The notes: a model not told the origin generated them from the letters alone. A stretch of 64,000 nucleotides of DNA from Daphnia carinata (GCF_022539665.2 NC_081335.1:8494001-8558000), one strand, 5' to 3'. Counted from the first letter of the stretch, positions 33,284 to 45,740 are shown. Made by a program: numbers and translations.

Positions 33284-36200
33284 TCACGATTGACAATCCG
33301 GTTGGGCGATTCGAGCCAATTTCAACAACGGCTGGAACAGATGAATCCACAGCGAGACGGGTAGACTGCGGTTCAGTCTCTCTTGGACGGCCGCTTCATC
33401 CAGATGAGACACAAACTCTGGAAAGGGTTCGGGAAAACCGAGCGAACGGGCGTACGTCGCATGATTGGTCAGAGCGGCCACGTAATCCGTCTGATCCTCA
33501 TCCGCGTCCTCGTCGTTGTTGCCCATCTCACGTAATTTCCAATTCGGATGGACATCATCATCCATTTTCCTCCTCTTCTTGGCAGTTTTCTGCGTCAACT
33601 GGACCACGGAATAGTGTTCCAAATACGCAGGACGTTTGATTGTTTTCGTTTTGCTTCGCGTGTCGCGCTGGAACAGCATCCGGTCGTGTTTTTCCTGCCA
33701 ATTGGCTGGCCGTGGTTGGGCAATGGCCTGGTGTGGAACACGAGAATTCTTACATTAATGTTCCAATAGAAATTGTAAAAATAAGAGTAATACCACAATA
33801 TCTTCGAGGATCCAAGGATATTTGATGAAGAAAGGTTCCCGACTGAGCGGAAGACTGGAAATGGATGGATAGTCATTGTTAATCACGTGTTCCAATTGCG
33901 GCTTGAAATTCTGTTCGGGAATATTCGTCCATCTAGAAAATGATTGAATTTCATTTCTCAGTTGAATTTGCATGTTGCAAAAAAACATTTCACAAAAATA
34001 ATACAAACACGAGACGATGTTTGACGTAGCCTTGGCCGTCTTTCATGTCGAATACGATAGGCTCCATCTGAAGAAACCTGAAACAATTGCTATTCATTAT
34101 TTCGCATTGCCAATGAAAATCAAAAATTACCTGGAAATGGTGATGTGATAACTGCTGACATTTTCCACTGCCCATAAAAGAGGAGTGTCTTGATTATTAC
34201 GTTCAATGCAATTTTTGATGCGGAAGAAATCGAAGAAAGCCTCCCCATATTCTAAGTGACATCAAAAACGATCAAAATCAATCAAATCAAAATTAGGCAA
34301 TAACTGCACGATTACCTCCTTCGGCGAACTGTCTTCTACCCACTTCTCTGCCGGCAGGTTGATGACGTTGCGGATCGAATTTCTTAGCCGGAAGGCAAGA
34401 AACGAGTAAATGGATAGGATACAGTTTGGCCCATTCTTCGTCTTTCATTTGATTGGCGTTCTTGAGGAGAACGAAATCGACGCCGTTGAGTTCGTACACC
34501 TCTTCCCACCTGTCCGACGCCATGTACTGGTCGAGGTGAAGACGTAATGAGCCCAGGGCGTAGTGGACAGCGCCTAGGTTGTCGTGGAGGACCACGACCC
34601 GGAATGCGGGTTGCCCGTTCTTAGATAAATGCCGATTCAATTGTAGAGGGAATTCTTGATGTAGAAAATTCCTCAACTGGGTACAAAGTAAACAGTTACG
34701 AGAAGAGCGTTTGGAACACGTTGAATGATGTTTACCTTGAGAGCCCAGTCGGAACGAGGTTGAAGTAAGCCGTGAGATTCTGTAGCAAAATGGGCACAGA
34801 GGAAACAGAACCACGGCGTCTTCTGCATAATGGCGGACATGGATCCTTCGCCCACCAATAGTTCGACGCAATACGAACAGTAGACCCTGTTTGGAAAGGC
34901 ATCATTTCAATTGAGTTGATCATCGCACATTGATGTTTACCTGGAACAAGAAACCATTTTCGCAGACTAAACAATCTCCCGTCGAACCACAAATGGCACA
35001 GCCCACCTTTTCAATTAACATTTAGAACAATTGTTTTAAAAATAAAAAAGAATGTATAAAACATTTCGTTACGTGAATGTCGTCTTCGCCAACGCTGTAA
35101 CTGGTTCCAAGGAGTTCATTCTGCATTAAGTATTCTTATTGTTTAACGAAAAACCAGTATAAAGAATAATGAATCATACCTTGCATTCTTGATTGCAGAG
35201 ACTTCCAAGGAAGAGAGGATGTTCCATGCACAGTCCCATGATCTCCACATGACAGCCAAGACAAAAATAATCCATGTCCAGCGTTCCAGCTTTGATTCTG
35301 TCCACGACAGCTGCAATGAGAAAAGGTTGTTTTTGAATTTTCTCAAAAGCAAAACATTGTGCAAATGGCAATACCAATGTCGCAATCTCGCGGGCCGTAA
35401 GTGACGTCATCTTCTTCGGCATTGTTCTTCTTTTTCTCCTTCTTTTTGGCACCACCCTGGAACGCAGACAAACGACTCTCTTTCTTCTCGTTGGAAATCC
35501 TTTTCAATTTATCGTTTGTGTCTTTGATTCGATTGATGCAACGTTCCAGCCATTCTGGGAAGTCGTCAAGAACAACTGCAATTTAACAAACAAATGTAAA
35601 CAACGTTGTTACAAACAACGAACCGGAAAAAGGTAATAAAATACCATCTCGATTGGTGTTGCCCTTAACGGACGAAAACATTTTAATCGCCCACGATTTC
35701 AATTTGCCAGCTGTTGGTTTGACGAGTCTCGGCTGATTTTTACTGTGCGCCAACATCTGGGCATCAAACAGACGTTACGTTAAATCAATTATTACAAATT
35801 ACTGACAAGCTATCCAGTCGTTTCTAACCCTGACGGCTTCCAAAACACCTTTTTCGTAGAGGTTATTATAGGCTTGATTCAGCAACCGGATGAAATGGTC
35901 GTCCAGGAAACCGCTAAGCTTTTCAGCCGGCATCTAATTAATTGCCAATGTCAATTCAATATTTTTAAACTTTTCCTGAAATAAATTCAACACCAAAATT
36001 ACCTCTGAAACGGTCTGATGGCCTCCGAACCAGTACACCCAGTAGTTGGTCGGTTTCTTGGGTGGCGGCAACCCACAATCGTTGTGCGTAACTACAATGC
36101 CTGCGTAAACACCAAATCAACATCAATTGAAACATGTTGCCCTGATAAACATCATCAAAAATCGTAATAGGACTTACCAGGCCACCAGGGCCAGCCGTCC

Positions 36201-36316
36201 AGCTTGGCCCACACCATAGTCCCAAGACGAATAAACTTACGTGAGGCTAACGTTTTCTTTGGTTCGGCGCCATTTTCTGTCGCCTGCGATTCGTTTCTGC
36301 CGGTTTTATTCGCCAT
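33284..36316 (-). CDS. DNMT3: DNMT3-type protein with PWWP and ADD domains and a degenerate methyltransferase domain
   Basis: Fourteen exons: 36316-36178, 36100-36003, 35933-35829, 35756-35645, 35575-35375, 35310-35180, 35120-35073, 35006-34948, 34886-34736, 34676-34316, 34251-34131, 34077-34009, 33932-33794, 33727-33284; total 725 aa. PWWP: GTMVWAKLDGWPWWPG (about 32-47). ADD zinc-binding region (about 230-348): CLGCHVEIMGLCMEHPLFLG, CAICGSTGDCLVCENG, YCSYCVELLVGEG, WFCFLC. MTase (about 349-725): AFRVVVLHDNLGA replaces the SAM-binding FDG loop; the motif IV Pro-Cys is VSCLPAKK, with Ala445 at the catalytic Cys position; ENV (498-500) and HRLVWTN remain. De novo DNA methylation is the family activity; this copy is predicted inactive. 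D. magna is reported to carry a DNMT3.1 of this type. The exon 8/9 join is uncertain: the in-frame donor (TT|GTTCCA, after 34948) is weak, while the strong CAG|GTAAAC (after 34941) shifts the frame. Confidence 0.85.
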
Positions 36317-37424
36317 TTTGATTACGAGCAACGACTTGCAAGAAAGTCGAATCGTCAACTGAAAGCGATTCGTGTGTAGCACTGTGGATACTCTGAAGTA
36401 AATGCGTATTTAGTTTGAAAGAAACTGCGTAGTTGAAATTTTGTCATCCCCTCCCTCTCTTCGAAACGTTCGAGAAAAGGCCTGAACTGAGTCGAGAACA
36501 AGTGGGTGAGTGGGTGAATTGGGAGCAGGCGTGGGAAAGATTGCTGCGTACCTTCGTCGACTTAAATGACGCATTTTCAGACATACTTCAATTTAACGAC
36601 TCCATGTAAATATGTGGCGCAATACAAATAACATTCTTTGTTTACCTGAAGTATTCATTATGTTTTTAGCTGTCCTGTGTGGCAATTCTAACATTACGTG
36701 ACCGTCAGACATCTTGATGCCGGTCGCATTGGTCCCGTAGGTTTCATCATGGCGCGAAGAAAACGATAGCTGCAAAAATAGAACTTCGACATGACCCCTT
36801 AAAAGTTGCCTCCTCAAAACAATGGGCCAATCACAAGCGATCTAGCGATTCTTTCAAAACAAAAGAATGAAGTCGCTCGCATTTTGCACAAGGAGAATTC
36901 TGGAAAATCAGCAAGTATTTTGAAAGATAAAAACAGATGGCAATATGAAGATAAATCGATTGAGAACACTAATCTATTTTACACGTTGTGCATTTAACGT
37001 ATACTTCCATAGCGTTTAATGATAAACCAGAATAGTGAAGCACTATTAAAGGAATGCAGTGCTATAAGTTATGATTCGGTAGTCAGAAAGATTATATTCC
37101 ACTTCGGTACTCGTCATAAATACGATTCTTCCAGGTTAAACGGGGAAGTGATGAGTTGATGATTCAATCTCTTTATTGTAATCTGCGTCACCAAATGTTA
37201 CGACTATGGCAGACGATACACTACTGATCCCCTCTCATTGATGTGATTAACAATATTAGGTTTACATTGTTTGAAAATAGTAGGAGAAAGTACAATATGC
37301 TGACAAGTCTAATTGGTTGATAAAAAACGTACAACTTAACTAATCTAAACATATTGTTCGTAATGAGTGCTCTCGTTCACGAAAGTCTTTTAATTGGTAA
37401 CGAAATTGAGTGATGAAAAATGAT
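36317..37424. other. Upstream region of the DNMT3-like gene, with a possible leader exon
   Basis: An acceptor CGCTTTCAG just upstream of the DNMT3-like ATG suggests a separate leader exon. A minus-strand block 36769-36646 with acceptor TTTTTGCAG and donor CTTCAG|GTAAAC fits; its open frame (MSDGHVMLELPHRTAKNIMN) does not join in frame, so it would be 5'UTR. The rest (36770-37424) shows no gene. Confidence 0.35.
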
Positions 37425-37508
37425 TGTCAGAAGTGGGATTCGAACCCACGCCCAGAGAACTGGACTGCGACCTGAACGCAGCGCCTTAGACCGCTCGGCC
37501 ATCCTGAC
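37425..37508 (-). tRNA. tRNA-Leu(CAG), second copy
   Basis: 84 nt, nearly identical to the copy at 25665-25748. It differs in the variable arm (CCAGTTCTCTGG against CCAGTCTTCTGG) and one T-loop base (TTCGAATC). Anticodon CAG. Confidence 0.95.
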
Positions 37509-37651
37509 ATACTAACAAACATCCACGCGTTTGAACGATGCAACTTAGGAGAAACAAATAGTTAAAATGAAACTATTAGCCATCCTTCCCTAAACTTTGT
37601 ATAATCTGTCACATTTTCTCAGCTGTATTGTAAAATACTATCCAAAATAAT

Positions 37652-37725
37652 TGGCCCGTAAGAGGATCGAACTCATGACCTCCGCGTTATTAGCACGGCG
37701 CTCTAACCAGCTGAGCTAACAGGCC
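37652..37725 (-). tRNA. tRNA-Ile(AAT), acceptor variant GGCC/GGCC
   Basis: 74 nt, anticodon loop CTAATAA. The D-arm has AGCTGG where the other copies have AGTTGG. It follows the tRNA-Leu at the same spacing and order as the Leu-Ile pair at 25.7-26.0 kb. Confidence 0.95.
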
Positions 37726-39283
37726 ATTTTATCCACAAACAATTGAAATTTGAGTCAGACGCTAAGATTGAGTAACTTCAACCTAGAAACTTGCTACACC
37801 GGCTTAACTAGAGAAAAGGGAAGATATTTCTATTTGTAAATTGGCGCAAGCTGGCAAAAGAGTTGACACACAGTAGTAGCAAAACATATTTTGTTGCACA
37901 AATTTGTTTACTTTTAGCTTTCCCATCACACAGATACTGTGCATTTCAGCAGTGACTGAAACTAGATGTCCAAGCATAGATGTAATCCGAGATGATACTT
38001 TAGCCAAATAGATTGATAGAGAAGAATTCCTTTCGCAAACCGAGTGGCCTTTTCTGGATCCTTCAGAGTCCTCGGTGCTTCGTAACCTCGTCCATGGGGG
38101 TTTAGCCTAACTGTTTCTCGTGTTTGTAACGTTTGAAGTAAAAAGCAGAGGATCAACCTCGTCTCCGGTCGATTCTATGTATATATTCCTCAAAATAGGA
38201 TAGACTCCGCGAATAGTATACTTTAAACAAGTTCTTACATTTTCGTGTGCGAAGATGGTATTACTCGTACATGGCAGCCCGCCTTCCAAGTTAGTTTCTG
38301 CTGATAGGTTCATTATTTGAACAGTTTTCTTCATGTCTGCACATCCAGGATAGAACGGGCTCGCCGTTTAACAGGTAACATTTGTTCAATTCTAATTGGA
38401 TTTTGCAAAAAAAAAGGGGGGTGGGATAACTCGGGTTAGCTCATCGGTGAAGAAAGCAAATACGATTTCTGGCTTCACGAGGCCAAAATTCTTTACGACT
38501 TTTCAAGGTTGCCTACGGGGAGAAGTAAGGTGCGAAACTTCAAGAAAAAAAGTCAAAATCATGCCAACCTTCATTTTTACACTTTCCATCAATAAAATGT
38601 GGCTCATTGGTTTTTAAAAAGTGTGTCAATCTCGTCCAGCATTTGTAAGAGCTGATTTTACAAAATTCAGTTGTCAAAGCCATCTCTTCGGAAATCCAAG
38701 TGTTTTACACAACGGCACGTGTTAGATTGGGAAAAAAAATTGGTTCAGATTTCCCGAACGGCAATTACAGTGAAAAAAAAAGGTTGTTTTCTCTTAATTC
38801 GAGGTAAATGAAAATCCCTACCAATAGATACTAATTTCCTTAGTTTTGTAAGTAGTTCGCATAATTTTGTTTATATCTTTTCGCGATGTTCATCAATGTA
38901 TTTAATTTGGCTTTTGAATTTGCATACCCCACCCTTCTTCCGTAAACTTTTGTAAAAATCATGTTGCATGAATAATTTATCTCTTTGCATCCAACTAACA
39001 TTTCGCAATTGATTCATATGCATAATTTTGTTTTCGCGCCCTGGTTTTGTACGACCTTGACAGTTTATTTGTTTCTTACCCTACCTCAACATGCAGCATT
39101 GCCAGACGAAGGGTTACGTGTGAAGAATTTCGTCAAATTCTGAATCATTCGTCCGTGCGAATGCGCGCCACTTAGATCATGAGTTTTAAGTGGGGAATCA
39201 TTTCTTGATGTGTACTAGACAACAAGCAAAAAGATGGAAAGTAAAGTATCTTTGATTTTACTAGGTTATTTTGTTTGGCAAAA
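37726..39283. other. Intergenic; upstream half of the lipase duplication unit
   Basis: Two overlapping minus-strand frames (38334-38107 and 38156-37962) have no recognisable product. From about 38610 the sequence matches the region before the second lipase: for example TCAAAGCCATCTCTTCGGAA (38673) against TCAAAGTCATCTCCTTGGAA (42489), and CTTGACAGTTTATTTGTTTC near 39055 against CTTGACAGCTGTTTTGTTTC near 43032. Confidence 0.5.
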
Positions 39284-41254
39284 ATGACGTACAAAATTAC
39301 AAATACTTGTGGATGCTTCTTGTTGATGTTGACGCTGATCTGCAATTACCAATGCAGTGACGTATTTGTAACACAGCCCAATGGTACTGCAGTAACTGCA
39401 CACACGTGGGAAAGGACTGGAAATTTCCGTTCAGCGAGGGAGAAGCGACTCTACGTACAGGGACGCACGAGACCGAATCCTAAGGAAGCTTCATTGAATA
39501 CGGTACGTTGCAATACACTATATCTATCGTTAGATAAAGCTGTTACATTTATTGGTAAAAATTTCGTGTGGCTTCTTAGGTCCAAATAATAAATGGTCGA
39601 GGTTATCCATTTGAAACTCATAGTGTGATATCCTATGATGGCTACGTTCTCGAGTTGCATCGCATTCCATACGGTAAAGGCAAGAAGATGGCGCCCAAGT
39701 TCTCCAGACGACCCGTTTTTCTCCAACATGGACTGATGGGTAGTGATAATGTCTGGATACTTCTTCCAGATGCTCTTGGTATAATTGAATAACGATAGGA
39801 TAATGTTGTCATTGTGTCTTGTGAGTATTTGTTACTGTTGCAATTCACAGCGTTCACCTTAGCCGATGCAGGATACGACGTTTGGTTGGGCAATGCTCGA
39901 GGCAATACGTATTCACGCCGCCATGTTAGTCTCGATCCATCACAAGAAGAATATTGGAATTTCTCGTAAGTATCGTTTAATAAATGATGCATAACTGTGA
40001 TTAAAAGAGTTCGTTAATGAATTGAGTTCATGTGCGTGTCGTTGATTAAAGGTTCGACGAAATGGGCAACTACGACATTCCAGCCATCATTAATTTCGTA
40101 CTGTCAAAGACAGGAGGCCGACAGATGAGTTACATAGGTAAATTTAAGCTTAAAGCATCAATATCCTTAGTACTTTTTATTAAAAGCATTTACTACTTAG
40201 GTCATTCAATGGGATGTACTATGTTCTTTATCTGCATGTCGTTACATCCTGAGTTGAATGAGAAGATTGATGTGATGATTGCATTAGCACCTGCGGTTTC
40301 AATGGCAAAGTCAACAGCTCCGCTGATGGTTAAGCAAGCACCGTTTGCTCCACAAATAAAGGTGCTACAAAGCCTTTCTTACAGTGAAATTATCTTATGT
40401 GTTTGATTGATTTATTGCTTTTTGACAGTTTGTTTTTGATTTGATTGGTGTGCGTGCGTATCAACCAGTAGATTCATTTTGGAACAACCTCCGTAAGCAA
40501 TATTGTGGACCTCATCTTTTCTTACGTTATTCCCTTTGTCAGAATACGTTATTTTCCTCTTCAGGGGATGACTATCATTCTATAGATTTGGTACGTGTTT
40601 GTGGTACAAGTAATGAAATCGCCTAATTTAAGCTATTAAATTGCTCTATCTTAATAGTAAAAAGTCCCTATCTTTAATAGAATCTTTTACCAATTATTGA
40701 TGGCCACAATCCGGCCGGAACATCAGTTAACACTGCTGTCCATTATGCGCAGAACTACATAGCTGGTATTGTAATTATAAGAACGCATCATTGTGTGGTA
40801 ATTTTTTACTTTGAAACCCGTTCATATTTAAGGTCAGACGTTTCAACGTTTTGATTTTGGTCGTCAGGAAAATCTATTGCGTTATGGCCAAACGACTCCA
40901 CCAACTTATGATTTGAGCAAAGTCACATCTAACGTCTTCATTTTCTGGGGGCAGAACGATAAGGTACTCTATTTGCACTTAATACAACCCAATATTCTAA
41001 CAATATGTTTTCACCTTGACATAGGTTTCCGCTCCTCAGGTAACTGAAACGCAATGTAATATAAGTGGATGAGTATAAACAATTTCTTCAAACTGTATCA
41101 ACCACAACAGGATATCGCCTGGCTGGAAACTAAACTAGGAAATTTGAGGAATTCCATTATGATCGAAGATCCACTATGGAATCATTTTTCGTTTCTCTTT
41201 GCGACAGACGCGAAACGACTAGTCTACGACAAACTGATTCCGTTTCTCCCCTAA
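39284..41254 (+). CDS. Acid/gastric-type lipase (abhydrolase), copy A
   Basis: Ten exons (39284-39502, 39580-39778, 39851-39965, 40052-40137, 40201-40361, 40429-40590, 40681-40765, 40833-40963, 41025-41039, 41111-41254) give 438 aa, slightly longer than LIPA/LIPF (about 400). The N-terminus has a hydrophobic stretch ([18 protein letters not shown]) typical of a secretory signal. Abhydrolase features: [33 protein letters not shown], nucleophile GHSMG (Ser209), GQNDK (Asp385) and WNHFSFLFA (His416). The triad assignment is by family pattern. Such lipases hydrolyse dietary or lysosomal acylglycerols and sterol esters. Exon 9 is a 15-nt microexon (VSAPQ). It is a tandem copy of the gene at 43331. 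Confidence 0.93.
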
Positions 41255-43330
41255 CTTATTTTGTAGCGTTGGATGTGATGTTTAGTTTATTATTTTTTCA
41301 GAGCGCAGAAGGTTGGGATTTTTTTTATTAACTATTGGATTACTATTTGAGAACAAAAGTAAGACAAGGTGACTAACTTAATTTCGAAAACAGGATACTA
41401 TCTATAATATTATGTTTTCTGATGTTACTCTTCCGGTTATAGATATTAAAAACCAATTTTTTTCCTCATAAATGAACTTTTAGGTTGAGGTAACAACCCC
41501 TTTCATCGACAAAAATTTCAAGAACAACTATACCATTTGTTTAATCCATTGGTGTTACCTGTCATCTTCGTCACTGCTCCTGTTTTCAATTAAAAAGATT
41601 TCGGATTATTGTATCAACGAAGAATCTCAACTGAGAAAGCATTCGTAATACGCCAAATCTTCTTGCTAGGCTAGCAAGACGAAAGAGATTGTTTTGTGTG
41701 TTCCGTAATCTCTTGCAACGTAGATATGACCCAATATTTCTCTTTTTTTCTGAACGGTTGTAGAAAGATGGTGAGGGTGTAACCTCGCCTCAGGATGGTT
41801 CTAGGCATAATCTAGCATGTGTGATTTCGCAAGTAGAATCCAGTCTGCAAATGGTACATGATAAACAAGTTGGCGGTTACGGATGATGGTATGTTACATG
41901 GCATACGCTTTCTACTATCAGTTTGTGTGACTACGTTCGTGAAATCGGACATCTTTCTTCACGTTCGTCGAACTGTCAACAGGCAGGGTAGAAAAAAATT
42001 CCACTTTTGCCAGGTAATACTAGCCTACGTCTGGTTGTACTAGTGAAATGTGAATTAGATTCTTCAGTTAACTCGTCGGGGAGAAAAATTTATGGATGTC
42101 AGCAAATTTGCCCCGTGAAAAATCAGTTCAAGTGTATTTCTACGACTTCGGAATTTATGCAAAGTAACGATGTGACGTAAAGTGTGAAGAAGATATTTGA
42201 CGTTTGTTGTTTCAGTAGACATTTTTTATGACTTTTAATAATTCTAAGTTAAACAATGAAGTTTCTAGATAGGTTGTATCTAGCTAAATTTGATTAGTGG
42301 TGTACGGCTAAAATCACAAATAACGAAATTTCTTTTTGTGTTCAAGGTTTTACACACGGCAGAGAAATGTGAAACTATTTGGAATGAGTCAATTATGATG
42401 GTCACTTTCGTTTTCTTTACTTTCTCGTAACGAAAATGCAGCTCGTAGGTTATAGATAAGTGTGTCAATCTTCCTATCGTTAAACGCTTCAAAGTCATCT
42501 CCTTGGAAATCAAAGTGTTTCACACAACGGCAAGTGTGATAGGTAATAATGTTTCGTCAAGCTTATTGTACGTTAAGAAAAAATAATCACACAACTGAGG
42601 ATAGGGTAATAAAAATTATTCATCAGGTCTCTAGTAGATGAACAGGAGGAACAGGAATGAAATGTTTTGTAGCTATGTGGAAAGAAATCGGGGCTATGAC
42701 AAGAATTGAAGCATTTGGCCAATTGCAATATATTTTATTGAAAAATCTGCTGCGGTTGTTGACCCGGAAATTTTGTAACTTATTCTTATTTAAGTATAGT
42801 GCATAATCTAATTGTCGTTAATTTAAAGGTTGGTTTTTAGTAACATTGATCATTTGCATTTTATTTTCACTTTTGAATTTGCGTACCCTGCCTCCCTTCT
42901 TGAACTTTCCAGAAAAGCATTGACCTTGATTCTTTTAATCCTTTTGTCCTAAGTTGCATACAAAAAAAAAAGGTCCCCAAGGAATACTTTACATAAATTT
43001 CGTTTTCCCCAACTTTTGCGTTCTCATAACCTTGACAGCTGTTTTGTTTCTTACCCTGCCTGGTTTTCACAGACACGTGTGGCCCACCAAGGGCTGCACA
43101 TGATGATTTTCGTCGTGCATACTTAATTTTGCGTGGCATACTTAATCGATGGGTAGGAATCGCATACCGACTATTTACTGTTCAAAGTATGTTAAACTTT
43201 CACGTAAGCTAAATGCATTATTATGATGGTTATTGTCAAGTGTGAAGCCGTATTTACTGTTTATCCACATAAACCAAATGATTGAAAGTAATGCTTTAAA
43301 TTTTTATCAGGTTATGCTACGTTGCCAAAA
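41255..43330. other. Intergenic between the two lipases; includes the second duplication unit's upstream part
   Basis: No gene seen. From about 42460 to 43060 the sequence is similar to 38610-39090, upstream of copy A, so promoter sequence was copied with the gene. A 61-codon frame at 41858-42043 is unsupported. Confidence 0.5.
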
Positions 43331-45321
43331 ATGTCTAGAATCATGAATGCTCGTTGCTACATTTTGTTGATGATGACATTGAACCACGCTCTTCAGTGCA
43401 ACGACATTATTGTAAACGAAACTGCACAGTCTGTAGATACTATACAGGTGTTGAACACGGCCAGCCATGTTACTTGTGCTAGTACAAAGCAGTTGAACGA
43501 TCACCAACGTATTCGACCGAATCCTAACGAAGCTTCACTAACCACGGTACGTGGTAGCTGGTAACGAATTAATCCATATATATATCCCCTAACAAATTAC
43601 TGATGCACTATGTTTCGGAAAATATTTCGTAGGCCGAGATAATAATTGGAAGAGGTTACCCAGTTGAAATTCACAGGATAACAACCAGTGATGGTTACAT
43701 TCTCGAGCTTCATCGCATTCCGTATGGTAAAGGCCAGAAGATGGCGCCGAACGTCTCAAGACGACCTGTTTTTCTCCAGCACGGAATTTTGACTAGCGAT
43801 AATGTTTGGTTAATCAATCAGGATGGGCTTGGTAAGATTTAATAATCACGTTATTTTTTTTCTTTTAACTGTTCTTTGATTGCCGTTGCAATAGGCTTCG
43901 TTTTAGCCGACGCAGGATACGACGTTTGGATGGGAAATGCTCGTGGTAATACATATTCACGTCGGCATGTTAAGCTCGATCCGTCAGAAGAAGAATATTG
44001 GAATTTCTCGTAAGCTTGGTTTTCTAACTGGCGAAACATCCGTGAGTAAAAAAATGCATTAATGGAAGATATGGTGTCGTGGGTATTGTTGAAAAAGGTT
44101 CGACGAGATGGGCAATTACGACATTCCAGCCGTCATTAATTTCGTGGTGACAAAGACAGGGAACCAAAAGCTGAGTTACGTAGGTAAATTTACGTTTACA
44201 AAATCCAACTAGGTAAAGTTCTTTTGTTAAAGGCATCTACTAACTAGGTCACTCAATGGGTTGCGCCATGTTCTTTATTTGTATGTCTTTACATCCCGAG
44301 CTGAATGAGAAGATTGATATAATGATTGCATTGGCCCCTGCGGTTTCAATGGCAGAATCGACAGCTCCGCTTGCGGTTTACCAAGCACCATTTTCCAAGG
44401 AAATAAAGGTACAGCAGCGTTGCATTTCGTTCAATGAATTAATTAATTTGGGTGCTTCAATGTTTACAGTTTGTCTTCGACCTGATCGGTGTGCGTGCAT
44501 ATGAACCAGTTGATACAGTTTGGAACAATTTTCGCAAGCAATATTGTGGACCTAATCTTTTCCTGCGTTATTCCATTTGTCGGAACACGATATTCTCTTC
44601 TTCGGATGACGAGTATCACGCTTTCGATTTGGTACGTACGCATACCTACAATTTAAGAAACTGGGAAAATTAAAGGCCAAAAAATGCTGAAGAGTACTAT
44701 TTATTTTGAAGAATATTTTGCCAGTTATTGATGGCCATAATCCGGCTGGAACTTCAGTTAAAACTGCTATCCATTACGCCCAAAACTACATGACTGGTAT
44801 GTAAAAATTGCATTTTGTACAGCACGTTTTACAGCTATGCATATGAAATTTTAGGTCAGACTTTTCAACGGTATGATTTTGGCTATCGCGAAAATCTATT
44901 GCGTTATGGCCAAACGACTCCACCAACTTATGATTTGAACAAAGTAACATGTAGCGTTTTTATTTTTTGGGGGCAACGCGATAAGGTGATTTACGTACAC
45001 TTATTATAACAAATCCGTGTAATAATGCTAAAAAACCATCTTCTTTATTACTCTTCTACAGGTATCAGCTCCTAAGGTATCCAGCAAAATTTTTTAAATT
45101 TTCGAAATAATCAGTAGACGAATTAAAAAAAAAAATAATTTCTGTGTGATGAATGTTCACTACAGGATATTGCCTGGCTGGCAAACAAATTAGGAAACTT
45201 GAAAACTTCTATTATGATCGAAGATCCACTTTGGAATCATCTTTCGTTTCTGTTTTCATCCGACGCCAACCGACTAGTCTACAAAAAATTTATTCCGTTG
45301 CTTCCATTACCTGCTTTGTAG
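43331..45321 (+). CDS. Acid/gastric-type lipase (abhydrolase), copy B
   Basis: Ten exons (43331-43546, 43633-43831, 43895-44009, 44098-44183, 44248-44408, 44470-44631, 44712-44796, 44855-44985, 45062-45076, 45166-45321) give 441 aa. Exon lengths equal those of copy A except the first (216 against 219) and last (156 against 144). Leader [20 protein letters not shown], nucleophile GHSMG (Ser208), GQRDK (Asp384), WNHLSFLFS (His415). The 15-nt microexon encodes VSAPK. Where copy A has [17 protein letters not shown], copy B has [17 protein letters not shown], so the lid-side sequence differs. Probably secreted digestive or lysosomal lipase. Confidence 0.93.
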
Positions 45322-45480
45322 CTTTTAGAACAACTTTTCAGGTTTTTTAAAAGTAGTTTTATACTGGAAGATGACGTTCGAACAAATACGATCTAACAAA
45401 TATATACGAAACACGAACAAATTAATTATCTTATTGATAAAAGCAGCGTTACCCTTACTCAAAAATGATATGTAAAACGA

Positions 45481-45554
45481 TGGCTCGTAAGAGGATCGAA
45501 CTCATGACCTCCGCGTTATTAGCACGGCGCTCTAACCAACTGAGCTAACAAGCC
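45481..45554 (-). tRNA. tRNA-Ile(AAT), acceptor variant GGCT/AGCC
   Basis: 74 nt. The same acceptor variant as 25904-25977. It lies 160 bp past the stop of lipase copy B. Confidence 0.95.
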
Positions 45555-45740
45555 GTGGCATTGAGACACCAGTCAGAAAAAGAAAATCGTGAATCGTTTT
45601 GAGAACGATTCTGCTGCTTGAGGGCGTTGAGCGTCAACTCGTATGTCAGACAAGGGACATTCCTATCAAATTCGTCAAAAATAATTCAGTTTAAGTTATT
45701 TAATTTGTGATCAATATTTCATATTTGGTCAGAAAAGAAA

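Noticed and set aside
33139-33639. 166-codon plus-strand frame
   Set aside because: Antisense shadow of the last DNMT3-like exon, with low-complexity composition.
37962-38334. Two overlapping minus-strand frames (GVYPILRNIYIES and RLNPHGRGYEAPRTL)
   Set aside because: They need a frameshift to join, have no start or splice support and no recognised family.
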